Of a stretch of 64,000 nucleotides of DNA, positions 1 through 8,224 are shown piece after piece. Each line of letters begins with the position of its first letter. The stretch's first letter is position 1. Made by a program: the position numbers and the translations under genes. The notes under the pieces are model-generated. The model made no database searches, was not told the DNA's origin, and was given only the letters and a program-made list of their open reading frames with translations. Source of the stretch: Nonomuraea angiospora (GTDB lineage: Bacteria > Actinomycetota > Actinomycetes > Streptosporangiales > Streptosporangiaceae); NCBI RefSeq assembly GCF_014873145.1, contig NZ_JADBEK010000001.1, positions 10,664,001 to 10,728,000 of the forward strand. The letters are read 5' to 3'.

Positions 1-457
1 GGGCACCACCGAGATCGGATTGTTCGGACTCGCCGGCCTCACCGGGGCGCTGGGCGCGGCCCGGGCCGGCCGATGGGCCGACCGGGGCCTGGCGCCCTCG
101 GTCACCGGCTGGTCGCTGGCCCTGCTCACGGCCTCGTGGCTGCTGATCGCTCAGGCGGGGTCGTCGCTGTGGCTGCTGATCGTCGGCGTCATCGTCCTGG
201 ACTTCGCCGTGCAGGCCGTTCACGTCAGCAGCCAGCACCTGCTCACCACCGCCCGCCCCGACCGGAGCAGCAGCGTCATCGGCGCCTACATGGCCTTCTA
301 CTCCCTCGGCTCCGCGCTCGGTGCGATCACCACCACCTGGGCCTACAGCGCCGCGGGATGGCCGGCCGCCAGCCTGCTCGGCGCGGCCTACGCCGCGCTC
401 GGACTCCTCGTCGCCACCTCGACCCGACGCTTCGGGTCCTTCTCGGCGGCGGCGTGA
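1..457 (+). CDS. MFS transporter, C-terminal part (cut by window start)
   Basis: The reading frame is open from base 2 to a TGA at 455-457, about 151 codons, so the start lies outside the window. The protein has alternating hydrophobic segments with short charged loops, such as ARAGRWADRG after the first helix. This is the cytoplasmic loop style of the C-terminal half of major facilitator superfamily drug exporters. The last helix is followed by a short Arg-rich tail. The substrate cannot be told from this fragment. It lies just upstream of the RiPP cluster and could export its product, but nothing in the sequence links them and a spacer of about 190 bp separates them. Confidence 0.75.
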   Translation, partial: GTTEIGLFGLAGLTGALGAARAGRWADRGLAPSVTGWSLALLTASWLLIAQAGSSLWLLIVGVIVLDFAVQAVHVSSQHLLTTARPDRSSSVIGAYMAFYSLGSALGAITTTWAYSAAGWPAASLLGAAYAALGLLVATSTRRFGSFSAAA

Positions 458-492
458 CGAGCGGTGTCAGCTGATGGGAGAGAAGTGTCACA

Positions 493-529
493 TGACAGTT
501 ATCACAGGGGGTTGGTGTTAGTTGTTTCT
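493..529 (+). promoter_or_regulatory. Promoter-like block, copy 1, upstream of precursor A1
   Basis: This block lines up without gaps with 1948-1984. Both copies share ATGA, then ATCAC at the same spacing, then the identical 16-mer GGTGTTAGTTGTTTCT (514-529 here). A perfect small palindrome, TGTCA-CA-TGACA (486-497), overlaps its left end. Conservation in non-coding DNA ahead of two precursor genes suggests a shared promoter or regulator site, perhaps for the cluster's NarL-type regulators. The transcription start is not known. Confidence 0.55.
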
Positions 530-572
530 ACCGGCGAAGGGCTCGGCGGGCGAGGCTTGACCTGCAACAAGA

Positions 573-601
573 GGCAGCGAGCAGTCCAGATGCCCGCTGC
601 C
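573..601 (+). promoter_or_regulatory. Conserved hairpin, copy 1 (5' leader of precursor A1)
   Basis: An 11-bp stem (573-583 with 591-601) with one A-C mismatch closes the 7-nt loop GTCCAGA. The same loop and the three closing pairs recur at 2386-2414, where three stem pairs differ in a compensatory way. A second hairpin, CTCGGCT-gcg-AGCCGAG (615-631), follows directly and ends next to the GGAAGGAG ribosome-binding site. Together they form a structured leader on the precursor transcript. The role could be mRNA stability, attenuation or an operator. Confidence 0.5.
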
Positions 602-651
602 ACTCCCATCGGATCTCGGCTGCGAGCCGAGGCGGAAGGAGAGTGGGCCCG

Positions 652-987
652 ATGGCCGAAAGCCTCTACATTCTCGGTGACGAGGACCGCAAGAAGTTCG
701 CCAGGCTGATCGCCGCCGCCTGGTCGGAGGAGGACGTGAGGGGCCGTTACGGTCGCGAGCCTCGCCTGATGCTGGCCGAGTACGGCATCGCGTACCCGGA
801 GGGCGTGGCCACGCCGCCGCTGCCCCCGAAGCCGGCCGGTGAGTTCAGCATCGAGGAGCTCGAGGTCGCGGCCGGCACCGAGGCCCCGGCCGATGGCTGC
901 TTCGGCTCCGCCAGCTCTGTCAGCTGCTTCACCGGCTGCGTCGCCACCGCCTCCACCTACGGCTGCGCGGGAGTCGCGGAGGCCTGA
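652..987 (+). CDS. NHLP-leader RiPP precursor peptide A1
   Basis: 111 aa. The start at ATG 652 gives MAESLYILGDEDRKKF, matching the starts of the precursors at 15098 and 15453, and has a GGAAGGAG site about 9 nt upstream. An in-frame GTG at 643 is less likely. Residues 1 to about 75 form a nitrile-hydratase-alpha-like leader with the signature PEGVATPPLPPKPAGEF and end at VAAG, a glycine-type cleavage site suited to a C39 peptidase. The predicted 36-aa core has four Cys and many Ser/Thr, including GCFGSASSVSCFTGC. It is a plausible substrate for dehydration by LanM and/or azoline formation by YcaO. It stands alone upstream of a strong hairpin terminator. Confidence 0.9.
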   Translation: MAESLYILGDEDRKKFARLIAAAWSEEDVRGRYGREPRLMLAEYGIAYPEGVATPPLPPKPAGEFSIEELEVAAGTEAPADGCFGSASSVSCFTGCVATASTYGCAGVAEA

Positions 988-1052
988 CAGTGCCGCTGGG
1001 GCGCCCGGCCCGCGGCTCGGCCCGGCCTGTTGCGCGCCCCACGCCCCTGGCG

Positions 1053-1085
1053 TGGCACCCGGCGGCCCGCCGCCGCCGGGTGCCA
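1053..1085 (+). terminator. Hairpin terminator after precursor A1
   Basis: A perfect 13-bp GC-rich stem (1053-1065 with 1073-1085) with a 7-nt loop follows the A1 stop by 65 bp. There is no U-tract, as is common for actinomycete terminators. It isolates A1 from the downstream gene. Confidence 0.7.
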
Positions 1086-1170
1086 CCTTCGTCCCGCGAA
1101 AAACCCGATATATGAGAAAAGTAACCAGTGATGCGTTGCCTCCGCCGAAATCGGTTGTCATGATCCGCTT

Positions 1171-1950
1171 GTGACCCAGACAGGGGCCCCCGGCTCGAGG
1201 GTGACGGCTCGCGCGCCACTGGAAGTGCGGCTCGGCCGTGCGGCGATCGTGGCGTTCGCCATCTACCTGATCTTCCCCACGTTCGCGTACTACATCGAGA
1301 ATCCACATCCCTGGCGCATCCCGGGCATCCTCCTGGCGATCGCGGTCCTCGCCCTCTACATCGCGGCCGGCTGCACCGGCCCGCGCGGGCCGTGGCACCG
1401 GTGGGCGGTGGGGGTCATGGCGCTCCTGGTCTACCTGCCGCTTCCGTTCCTGGGCGAGTGGTGGGCCGCGTCGGGCGTCTTCCTCGCCGCGATGGCGCTG
1501 GGGATCCTGCCCAGGCCGTACCCCCTGCCGGCGTACCTGCTGGTGGTGGCCGCCGAGACGGTCAAGTCGATGGCGCTCGGGGACGATCTCGTGGGAGGGC
1601 TGTCCTGGACCCTGTCCGTCTCCGTGGCGGCCATCCCCCTGGCGGGTCTGACACATTTCGCGGAAACCGCGCGGGTCCTCTACGCCACCAGGGCCGAGCT
1701 GGCCATGGTCGAGGTGGCGGCGCAGCGCGCGCGGGCGATGGGCGAGCTGGAGGGCATCCTCGGCAGCCGGATCGACGCCATCGCCGAGCAGGGCCGCAGG
1801 GTCGTCGCCGGCGTGGAGGGCGACGCTGAGAACGTCAAGAAAGAGCTGGGCCGCATGCTCGACATGGCCCGCGAAGCCCAGAGAGAGATGCGCGGTTTCG
1901 CGCATCGGGAGCAGCGGCTTCCATCAGGAAATCCTGACTACCAGAAATGA
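1171..1950 (+). CDS. Membrane sensor-like protein, degenerate truncated histidine kinase
   Basis: 259 aa from a GTG start with no clear Shine-Dalgarno. Residues about 20-170 hold four to six membrane segments. These are followed by a helical segment that lines up with the dimerisation/phosphotransfer helix of the cluster's kinase at 17454: GELEGILGSRID here against RELHDVLGHNLS there. The phospho-acceptor His is Glu194 and the next Asp is Gly195. The protein stops where the ATPase domain would begin. It can therefore neither bind ATP nor be phosphorylated in the usual way, although its sensor and dimerisation parts look intact. It may form mixed dimers with, or compete with, the kinases at 17454 and 19367. 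A decayed kinase with no function is the alternative. Confidence 0.7.
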   Translation: MTQTGAPGSRVTARAPLEVRLGRAAIVAFAIYLIFPTFAYYIENPHPWRIPGILLAIAVLALYIAAGCTGPRGPWHRWAVGVMALLVYLPLPFLGEWWAASGVFLAAMALGILPRPYPLPAYLLVVAAETVKSMALGDDLVGGLSWTLSVSVAAIPLAGLTHFAETARVLYATRAELAMVEVAAQRARAMGELEGILGSRIDAIAEQGRRVVAGVEGDAENVKKELGRMLDMAREAQREMRGFAHREQRLPSGNPDYQK

Positions 1951-1984
1951 TGAACATCACGATATGTCGGTGTTAGTTGTTTCT
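1948..1984 (+). promoter_or_regulatory. Promoter-like block, copy 2, upstream of precursors A2/A3
   Basis: Aligns without gaps with 493-529, including the identical 16-mer GGTGTTAGTTGTTTCT at 1969-1984 and ATCAC at 1956-1960. A 5-bp inverted repeat, TGATG-AA-CATCA (1948-1959), overlaps the stop codon of the preceding gene. It probably drives the long operon starting with A2. Confidence 0.55.
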
Positions 1985-2078
1985 GGCGGCTTTTGCTGCT
2001 GATGACGAATCTGGACCTCGTAGGCGGCCGCCCCTGACCGACCCGGAACCCCCGGGGCCTCACCAACGAGGTGACCTC

Positions 2079-2369
2079 ATGCCAGAAGACCCCATTCTGT
2101 CCCCGGAACTGCGCAGGCAGCTCGCCAGATTCGTCGCCCGCGTCTGGGCCGACGAGTCGCTCAGGCGGGAGTTCGACCGAGACCCGCGCGCCGCCCTCAC
2201 CGAGGCGGGCGTCGACTGGCCGAGTGAGCTGGCCCCGCCCGACCTGCCTGACCAGCCCGGCCAGGCCATCGACCTGGAGAGTCTCGAATCGTCCGCGGGC
2301 GGCGCCCTCGGCACGATCGGCACGGTGAGCTGCCCGACCGGATGCTTCTCCGGCGGACAGAGCGCCTGA
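2079..2369 (+). CDS. NHLP-leader RiPP precursor peptide A2
   Basis: 96 aa. ATG 2079 is chosen because GAGGTGA lies about 5 nt upstream. The frame is open back to 1977, but that extension is proline-rich and unlike a leader. The leader keeps the family pattern of an amphipathic N-terminal helix (ELRRQLARFVARVWADE) and then RDPRAALTEAGVDWP, but it has diverged from A1, A4 and A5. It ends in a true double glycine (ESSAGG). The short core (about 21 aa) holds SCPTGCFSGG with two Cys and several Ser/Thr. First gene of the main biosynthetic operon. Confidence 0.85.
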   Translation: MPEDPILSPELRRQLARFVARVWADESLRREFDRDPRAALTEAGVDWPSELAPPDLPDQPGQAIDLESLESSAGGALGTIGTVSCPTGCFSGGQSA

Positions 2370-2385
2370 CGACCTCGTAAGGCGT

Positions 2386-2414
2386 GGTGGTGGGCAGTCC
2401 AGATGCCCACCACC
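2386..2414 (+). promoter_or_regulatory. Conserved hairpin, copy 2, between precursors A2 and A3
   Basis: A perfect 11-bp stem, GGTGGTGGGCA (2386-2396) with TGCCCACCACC (2404-2414), closes the loop GTCCAGA. The loop and closing pairs match the hairpin at 573-601, while stem pairs 3, 4 and 6 change in a compensatory way (C-G to U-A, A-U to G-C, C-G to U-A). It lies 16 bp after the A2 stop, where it could act as a partial terminator or processing/stability element that sets precursor abundance against the downstream machinery. Confidence 0.55.
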
Positions 2415-2457
2415 TCGCCAGACCAGCATCTCACACACCGCGGCGGGAGGATCTGTG

Positions 2458-2751
2458 ATGACTGTGGACACGATCGGCTGGGACACGACTCAGCGCAGGG
2501 CGTTCGGCGAGCTGACCGCGAGGTCGTGGCTCGACGCCGACTTCAGACTCCGGTACGAGCGCGAGCCCCTCTCGGTCCTGGCCGAGTACGACCTCCGGCT
2601 GGCCGACGGGGCAAGCGCCCCGACGCTGCCGCCGGAGCCCGGGGCCGAGCTCGTCATCGAGATCCTCGACGGCTCCGAGGCGGCGCCGCCGCCCCCGCCG
2701 TGCCTGCTCAGCCTCTGCTTCTGCCTGTACACGCCGACCCCGGGAGAGTGA
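2458..2751 (+). CDS. NHLP-leader RiPP precursor peptide A3 (proline-rich core)
   Basis: 97 aa. ATG 2458 is preferred over GTG 2455 because GGGAGG ends at 2450, giving a 7-nt spacer. The leader has the helical region FGELTARSWLDADFRLRYER and the PTLPPEPGAELVIEILDG signature, a diverged form of the NHLP leader. No clean Gly-Gly is seen. Cleavage may fall near DGSEAA. The tail is unusual, with five prolines followed by CLLSLCFCLYTP: three Cys and few Ser/Thr. It is the least typical precursor and could be the partner of a different modification or a leader-like regulatory peptide. It sits 6 bp before the exporter adaptor gene. Confidence 0.7.
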   Translation: MTVDTIGWDTTQRRAFGELTARSWLDADFRLRYEREPLSVLAEYDLRLADGASAPTLPPEPGAELVIEILDGSEAAPPPPPCLLSLCFCLYTPTPGE

Positions 2752-2757
2752 CGTGCG

Positions 2758-3474
2758 ATGACCATGACCGCGACGGAGGCGCCAGGAGGCGAGCGGATCG
2801 ACGAGCTCGTCTCCACGGTGCGGGCCAAGGCCTGGCTCGCCGCGGCCGCGCTCATCCTGGTCGCGGGCTGCGCGGCGAGCTGGGCCTGGCTGGGGCAGGT
2901 CCGTGACGTGGTGGCCGGCACCGGCGTGCTGGTGGCGGGCGCCGGCCCCGTGCCGGTGGCCGCCCCCGTGCCCGGCAGCGTGGCCGAGGTCCTGGTCCGC
3001 GTGGGCCAGGAAGTGACCCCGGCGACGCCGCTGGCCGTGCTGGCCGACGAGCGGGGACGCCGGCACGTCGTGACGGGCACCGCGAAGGGACGGGTGCTGC
3101 GTACGGCGCCCCCAGGCGCGGTCCTGGCCGCGGGCGGCACCGTCGCGGCGGTCGACCCGGCCGCCGGCCCCCTGCGGGCGCTGCTCATGGTCGGCCGGGA
3201 CAGGGTCGGCGCGCTCGTCCCAGGCCAGACCGTCACGTTCGGCGGCACGGGCGCGCGGGGCCGGGTGAGCGCGGTCGAACCGTACCCCGCCTCGGGCGAG
3301 TTGCTGCGCCCGCTGTTCGGCGAGGCCCTGCGGGCGGACGGGCGGCACCTGGTGACCGTCGAACTCGACCGGCCGGCCTGGCCGGGCGCCACGCTCACCC
3401 CGGTGTCGGGGGAGATCACCGTCGCCGTCGTCCGCCCCGTGGACGCCCTGTTCGCCGGGGGGCGTCGTGGCTGA
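2758..3474 (+). CDS. NHLM-type secretion adaptor, HlyD-like
   Basis: 238 aa. One membrane helix (about residues 24-47) follows a short cytoplasmic N-terminus. The rest is beta-rich, with paired lipoyl/barrel-sandwich segments (PVPGSVAEVLVRVGQEV and AKGRVLRTAPPGAVLAAG), as in membrane-fusion proteins of bacteriocin export. It is expected to work with the two ABC proteins encoded directly downstream, outside the membrane. Its end overlaps the next gene by 8 bp. Short for the HlyD family, with no long coiled-coil hairpin, which is normal for NHLM systems in organisms without an outer membrane. Confidence 0.8.
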   Translation: MTMTATEAPGGERIDELVSTVRAKAWLAAAALILVAGCAASWAWLGQVRDVVAGTGVLVAGAGPVPVAAPVPGSVAEVLVRVGQEVTPATPLAVLADERGRRHVVTGTAKGRVLRTAPPGAVLAAGGTVAAVDPAAGPLRALLMVGRDRVGALVPGQTVTFGGTGARGRVSAVEPYPASGELLRPLFGEALRADGRHLVTVELDRPAWPGATLTPVSGEITVAVVRPVDALFAGGRRG

Positions 3475-5632
3475 GCACGCGACCAGGCCGCGGCCGGTCC
3501 GCACCGAGCGCCGGCCGCAGATGGAGGACGCCGACTGCGGGCCCGCCTGCCTGAGCACGATCTTCGCCCACCACGGCCTGCGCGTCCCCGTACGCGACAT
3601 CAGAGAACGGTGCGGAGTGGGCCGGGACGGCCTCACGGGAGCCGGGCTCAAGGCGGCGGCCGAGGAGTACGGCTTCACCATCGGTGGCTGGCGGGTGGAG
3701 GCCGACGCGCTGGAGAGCTTCCCCGTCCCCTCGATGATCTTCGTCGACCAGCGGCACTACGTGGTGCTGGAGGGCATGCGCAGGCGGTGGGCCTACCTCA
3801 ACGACCCCGCCGTGGGCAGGATCCGGCTGAGCAGAGAGGAGTTCCGGCGGCGATTCAGCGGGATCGTGCTGGTGCCGACCCCGGGCGAGGGCTTCACGCC
3901 GGGAGGGCCGCGGTTCCCCATGGCCCGCTCGGTGCTGACGAAGGTGCGGCCGTACCTGTCCACGTTGCTCGCCATCGCCGTCATGGCCTTCATGCTGGCC
4001 CTGCCCGCGGCGGTCACCGCGCTGCTGACCCGGCTCCTGCTGGGCAAGGTACTGGTCGCCGGCGGCGCGGCCTGGTCCGCGCCCGTGCTCCTCGGGCTGC
4101 TCGGCTGCGTCGGCTTCACCCTGGCCGGGATGTGGGCGCAGCAGCGGCTGCTCGGCGCGGTGCAGCTGGCGATGGCGGCCGACCTGTCCGGCCGGTACGT
4201 GTGGCGGCTGCTCAGGCTACCGGGCGACCACTTCCACCGGCGGCAGACCGGTGGCCTGGTGACCAGGACGTCCTTCGGCGCGGGGCTGGCCCTGCTGCTG
4301 TCGGACCGGGTCGCCGCCGTCATCGCGGCCCTGCTCACCATGGTGGTGCACTCGTCGATCCTGTTCGCCTTCCACCCGGCCTTCGCCGCCGTCGCCGCGC
4401 TGCTGGCGGCGGTCAACCTGGTGGCGATGCGCGCGGTCAGCCGCCGCACCGCCCCGCACCAGCAGCGGCTCATCTTCGACGAGCACCGCAGGGACAGCAT
4501 GGCGTTCAACGGCGTCTCGATGGCCGAGTCGCTGAAGGCCGACGGCGCCGAGGGATGGTTCTTCGCCAAGTGGGCGGGGCTGTCGGCGCGGACCATGTCG
4601 GCGGCCCAGGAACTGATGCGGGTCACGCAGGCGCTGATGGTGGTGCCCGCCGCGCTCGGCTCGCTGGCCGGGGCCACCATGGTGATCACCGGGGCGGTGC
4701 TGACGGCCCGCGGTGAGGTCACGATGGAGACCGTCATCGCGGCCCAGCTCCTCGTCGGCGCCTTCCTCGTACCCGTGTCCTCGCTGGTCGGGGTCGGCGC
4801 CGAGGCGCAGGTCGCGGTCGCGCAGACCAGCATGCTCGACGACGCGCTGGAGGCCGAGCCCGACCCCCGCCACGCCGAGCCCCCCGGCGCCCCCGAGAGG
4901 GCGGGGGGCCTGCGCGGCACGGTGGAGTTCGACGGGGTCACCTTCGGTTACGACCGCCAGCACGGGCCGGTGATCGAGGGGCTGTCGTGGCGCGCGGAGC
5001 CCGGCCAGCGCATCGCCATCGTCGGCCGCACCGGCAGCGGCAAGTCCACGGTCGCCCGCCTGCTCACCGGAGCGGTCATGCCGTGGTCCGGGCAGATCAG
5101 GTTCGACGGCGTGCCGAGGGACGAGCTGCCCAGGGAGACGCTGTCCACCTCGATCGGCTACGTGGAGCAGAACCTTCAGGTGTTCGAGGGCACGGTGGCC
5201 GACAACCTCACGCTGTGGGATCCGACGGTTCCCGGGTACCGGCTGCACCGGGCGGTCGGCGACGCCTGCATCGCCGAGGTGGTCCACCGCAGGGGCGGGC
5301 TGTCGGGCGGCTGGGTCGAGGAGCGGGGCCGCAACCTGTCGGGCGGCGAGCGGCAGCGCCTGGAGATCGCCAGGGCGCTCGCGCTGTCCCCCTCGGTGCT
5401 GGTGCTGGACGAGGCCACCAGCGCGCTGGACGCGGAGACCGAGGCCCTGGTGGACGCCAACCTCAAGGCCAGGGGCTGCACGTGCGTGGTCATCGCGCAC
5501 CGGCTCAGCACCGTACGCGACAGCGATCTGATCCTCGTGATGGACCGCGGCAAGGTCGTCCAGCGGGGAACCCACGCCGAGCTCATCGCCGAGTCCGGCC
5601 CCTACCGCACACTCGTCGAGGAAGCGGCATGA
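3467..5632 (+). CDS. NHLM bacteriocin exporter with C39 leader peptidase
   Basis: 721 aa from GTG 3467, overlapping the adaptor gene. Residues about 18-135 are a C39 cysteine peptidase with Cys24 in ADCGPAC, His97 in RHYVV and Asp113 in NDP. It should cut the precursors after the Gly site. A six-helix ABC permease follows (about 155-450). The ATPase domain has Walker A GRTGSGKST, Q-loop YVEQN, signature LSGGERQRLEIARAL, Walker B VLVLDEATSALD and an H-loop AHRLS. All catalytic parts are intact. The role is leader removal coupled to export of the finished peptide. It overlaps the next gene by 4 bp (ATGA). Confidence 0.92.
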   Translation: MAEHATRPRPVRTERRPQMEDADCGPACLSTIFAHHGLRVPVRDIRERCGVGRDGLTGAGLKAAAEEYGFTIGGWRVEADALESFPVPSMIFVDQRHYVVLEGMRRRWAYLNDPAVGRIRLSREEFRRRFSGIVLVPTPGEGFTPGGPRFPMARSVLTKVRPYLSTLLAIAVMAFMLALPAAVTALLTRLLLGKVLVAGGAAWSAPVLLGLLGCVGFTLAGMWAQQRLLGAVQLAMAADLSGRYVWRLLRLPGDHFHRRQTGGLVTRTSFGAGLALLLSDRVAAVIAALLTMVVHSSILFAFHPAFAAVAALLAAVNLVAMRAVSRRTAPHQQRLIFDEHRRDSMAFNGVSMAESLKADGAEGWFFAKWAGLSARTMSAAQELMRVTQALMVVPAALGSLAGATMVITGAVLTARGEVTMETVIAAQLLVGAFLVPVSSLVGVGAEAQVAVAQTSMLDDALEAEPDPRHAEPPGAPERAGGLRGTVEFDGVTFGYDRQHGPVIEGLSWRAEPGQRIAIVGRTGSGKSTVARLLTGAVMPWSGQIRFDGVPRDELPRETLSTSIGYVEQNLQVFEGTVADNLTLWDPTVPGYRLHRAVGDACIAEVVHRRGGLSGGWVEERGRNLSGGERQRLEIARALALSPSVLVLDEATSALDAETEALVDANLKARGCTCVVIAHRLSTVRDSDLILVMDRGKVVQRGTHAELIAESGPYRTLVEEAA

Positions 5633-8223
5633 ACGGCTACCCCGTCAGCGAGATCGAGCTGATCGACCCCTATGCCTGCTGGCACGTGGTCAGCGGCTCC
5701 GTCGACGTCCTGCTGGCGCCCGTGGACGGCCAGGGCCCCCGCCGCCGCGTCGTCCGCGTGGAGAGCGGGCAGCTGATGCACGGCTTCGCCGCCACCGACC
5801 TGCCGCAGGGCTACACCGTTCTGGCCTCCCCGGCCGACGGGACGTCGGTGCGCCGCGTCCGCAGGGACGCGGGCGCGCTGTCGGCCTGGGCGCGCCGCCT
5901 CCACCGCCCCGGCGCGCAGGACGGCGCGGGCGGCGGCCGGCCGGCGGCGCTCCGCCCGGGCCGACAGGGGGCCGGCGCGGCGCAGGACCCGCCGAGCGAG
6001 CGCGAACTGCGCGCGCTGCACCGCGGGGCGCTGGAGCAGGTGCTGCTGCTGGCCGAGGCGGAGGAGGCCGACCGGGACAACTGGCGCGCGGCCAGGGTGG
6101 CGGCCACGAGCGAGACGCTCCGGCGGTCGTTCGCCGATGTCGGGGTGGCCGCCGGCGCGCCGCCCTCCCCTGACCGGCCCCGGACGACCGCCGAACACGC
6201 CGCGAAGGTGGTCAAGATCCTCGGCGACCACTGCGGGTTCACCGTGCGGGACAGTGCCGCGGGCTCCGGCGACCCGCTCGGCGCGGCGCTGGACGCCGCC
6301 AGGGTCAGGCACCGGCGGGTGAGCCTTTCCGGACGATGGTGGCGCAAGGCCACCGTCCCCATGATCGGCTTCTCCCAGGAGGACGGGCGGCCGGTGGCGC
6401 TCCTGCCGCACCGGGGCGGCTACCGCGCCGTGGACCCGGCGGCGGACCCGTGCCGGGTGACCGAGTCCGTGGCCGCCGGCCTCGCTCCGGACGCCTGGCA
6501 GATCTACCCGCCGCTGGGCGAGGGCGTCGCCACCCCCCTCGCGCTGCTCAGGTTCGGCCTGCGCGGCGCGGGCAGGGAGCTGGCCTGGCTCCTCGCGGCC
6601 GGCGGCGGCGCCGGGCTGCTCGCGCTCGGCGTCCCCCTGCTCACCTTCAGCCTGCTGACCTCCGCGTCCAACCCCGCCGACCGGCCCGCGACGATCTGGA
6701 CCGCGGCGATCATCGCCGCCATGGTGTGCGCGAGCGCCCTGCTCCTCGCCGTGCGCAACTCGGTGCTCGTACGCGTCCACGGACGTCTCCAGGAACGGCT
6801 CGAACCCGCCGTCTGGAGCCACCTCATCTCCCTCGACCTGCCGTTCTTCAACCGGTACAGCACCGGCGAGCTGGTCCAGCGCGCCAACGCCATCTCCGAC
6901 ATGCGCAAGGCGCTCGGCGAGGCCGCGGTCAACTCCCTGCTCGGCGGCATGTTCTCCCTGTTCGGCCTGCTGGCGCTGCTCGCCGTGGACTGGCGGCTGG
7001 CCCTGGTCGCGCTGGGCGGGGTGGCGGCGCTGCTCGCCGTGCTCGCCGGGCGCGCGGTCCGCCAGCAGCGGCACGAGCTGGTCATGCACGAGCAGTACGG
7101 GAAGGTCTACTCCCTGCTGTACGCGTGCCTCGGCGCAATCGACAAGATCCACGTCGCGGGCCGGGAGGCCCAGGTGTTCGGGCTGTGGTCCCGGCTGTTC
7201 GCGACGCAGCAGCGCGCGGCTGAGGCGATCCAGCGCGAGCGGGCGGTGTCGGCGGCGATCGGCGCCTCGGCGCAGCCGGCGCTGCTGCTGCTCCTCGCCT
7301 GCACCGGCCTGGCCTGGGGCGTCCCGACGGCGTCCTTCGTGATCGCCGCCGTGGCGCTCGGCCAGTTCGTGCTCGCGCTCGGCCAGATGAACAGGGCGGT
7401 CGAAGCGGCCTTCGCCCTCCTGCCCCGGTTCGAGCGGCTGCGCCCGGTGCTGGAGCGGGTGCCCGAGACGTCGCCGGGCGCGAAGGACCCGGGCGAGCTG
7501 AGCGGGCTGGTACGGCTCAGCGGCGTCTCCTTCGCCTACCCCGGCACCGCGATGCGGATCCTCGACGACGTGTCGATGGTGTTCAAGCCGGGCGAGTTCG
7601 TCGCGGTCGCGGGCCCGTCCGGCGCGGGCAAGTCCACGCTGGTGCGGCTGCTGCTGGGCTTCGAGCCGCCCCGCACCGGCCAGGTGCTCTACGACGGCGG
7701 CGACCTGCGCGACCTCGACCTGCGCCGGGTGCGCGCCCAGGTGGGCGTGGTGATGCAGCAGGCCAGGGTGCTCAGAGGCTCGATCCTGGAGAACATCATC
7801 GGCGACGTGCCCGGCGCGACCGAGGAGGACGCCTGGTGGGCGGCCCGCCTGGCCGACCTGGACGGCGACATCGCCGCGATGCCCATGGGCCTGCACACCG
7901 TCGTCGGGGAGGACAACGCGTCCTTCTCGGGCGGTCAGCTCCAGCGGCTGCTCATCGCCAGGGCGCTGGTGAAACGCCCGCGCATCCTCATCCTCGACGA
8001 GGCGACGAGCGCCCTGGACAACCACACCCAGGCGCTGGTCAGCCGGAGGATCGCCGAGCTGGACATCACCCGGATCGTGATCGCGCACCGGCTGAGCACC
8101 ATCAAGTCGGCGGATCGGATCTACGTACTCGACCAGGGGAGGGTCGTCGCCGACGGCCCCTTCGAGGAGCTGATGGACGACAGCCGGCTCTTCGCCCGCA
8201 TGGTCCGCCGACAGGAGGTCTGA
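5629..8223 (+). CDS. NHLM bacteriocin system ABC permease/ATPase
   Basis: 864 aa. ATG 5629 overlaps the upstream stop. Residues 1 to about 300 have no membrane segments. They carry an N-terminal beta-rich part and a long helical, Arg-rich linker typical of the second NHLM exporter subunit, with no C39 peptidase. A membrane domain (about 310-590) and an ATPase domain follow, with AGPSGAGKST, FSGGQLQRLLIARAL, ILILDEATSALD and AHRLS. It probably pairs with the protein at 3467 as a heterodimeric exporter. The LanM gene begins 1 bp after its stop codon, so translation is likely coupled. Confidence 0.9.
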   Translation: MNGYPVSEIELIDPYACWHVVSGSVDVLLAPVDGQGPRRRVVRVESGQLMHGFAATDLPQGYTVLASPADGTSVRRVRRDAGALSAWARRLHRPGAQDGAGGGRPAALRPGRQGAGAAQDPPSERELRALHRGALEQVLLLAEAEEADRDNWRAARVAATSETLRRSFADVGVAAGAPPSPDRPRTTAEHAAKVVKILGDHCGFTVRDSAAGSGDPLGAALDAARVRHRRVSLSGRWWRKATVPMIGFSQEDGRPVALLPHRGGYRAVDPAADPCRVTESVAAGLAPDAWQIYPPLGEGVATPLALLRFGLRGAGRELAWLLAAGGGAGLLALGVPLLTFSLLTSASNPADRPATIWTAAIIAAMVCASALLLAVRNSVLVRVHGRLQERLEPAVWSHLISLDLPFFNRYSTGELVQRANAISDMRKALGEAAVNSLLGGMFSLFGLLALLAVDWRLALVALGGVAALLAVLAGRAVRQQRHELVMHEQYGKVYSLLYACLGAIDKIHVAGREAQVFGLWSRLFATQQRAAEAIQRERAVSAAIGASAQPALLLLLACTGLAWGVPTASFVIAAVALGQFVLALGQMNRAVEAAFALLPRFERLRPVLERVPETSPGAKDPGELSGLVRLSGVSFAYPGTAMRILDDVSMVFKPGEFVAVAGPSGAGKSTLVRLLLGFEPPRTGQVLYDGGDLRDLDLRRVRAQVGVVMQQARVLRGSILENIIGDVPGATEEDAWWAARLADLDGDIAAMPMGLHTVVGEDNASFSGGQLQRLLIARALVKRPRILILDEATSALDNHTQALVSRRIAELDITRIVIAHRLSTIKSADRIYVLDQGRVVADGPFEELMDDSRLFARMVRRQEV

Positions 8224-8224
8224 G

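Noticed and set aside
2010..2016. TCTGGAC, the reverse complement of the conserved hairpin loop, upstream of A2
   Set aside because: A 7-mer match within a few hundred bases is weak evidence for a kissing interaction.
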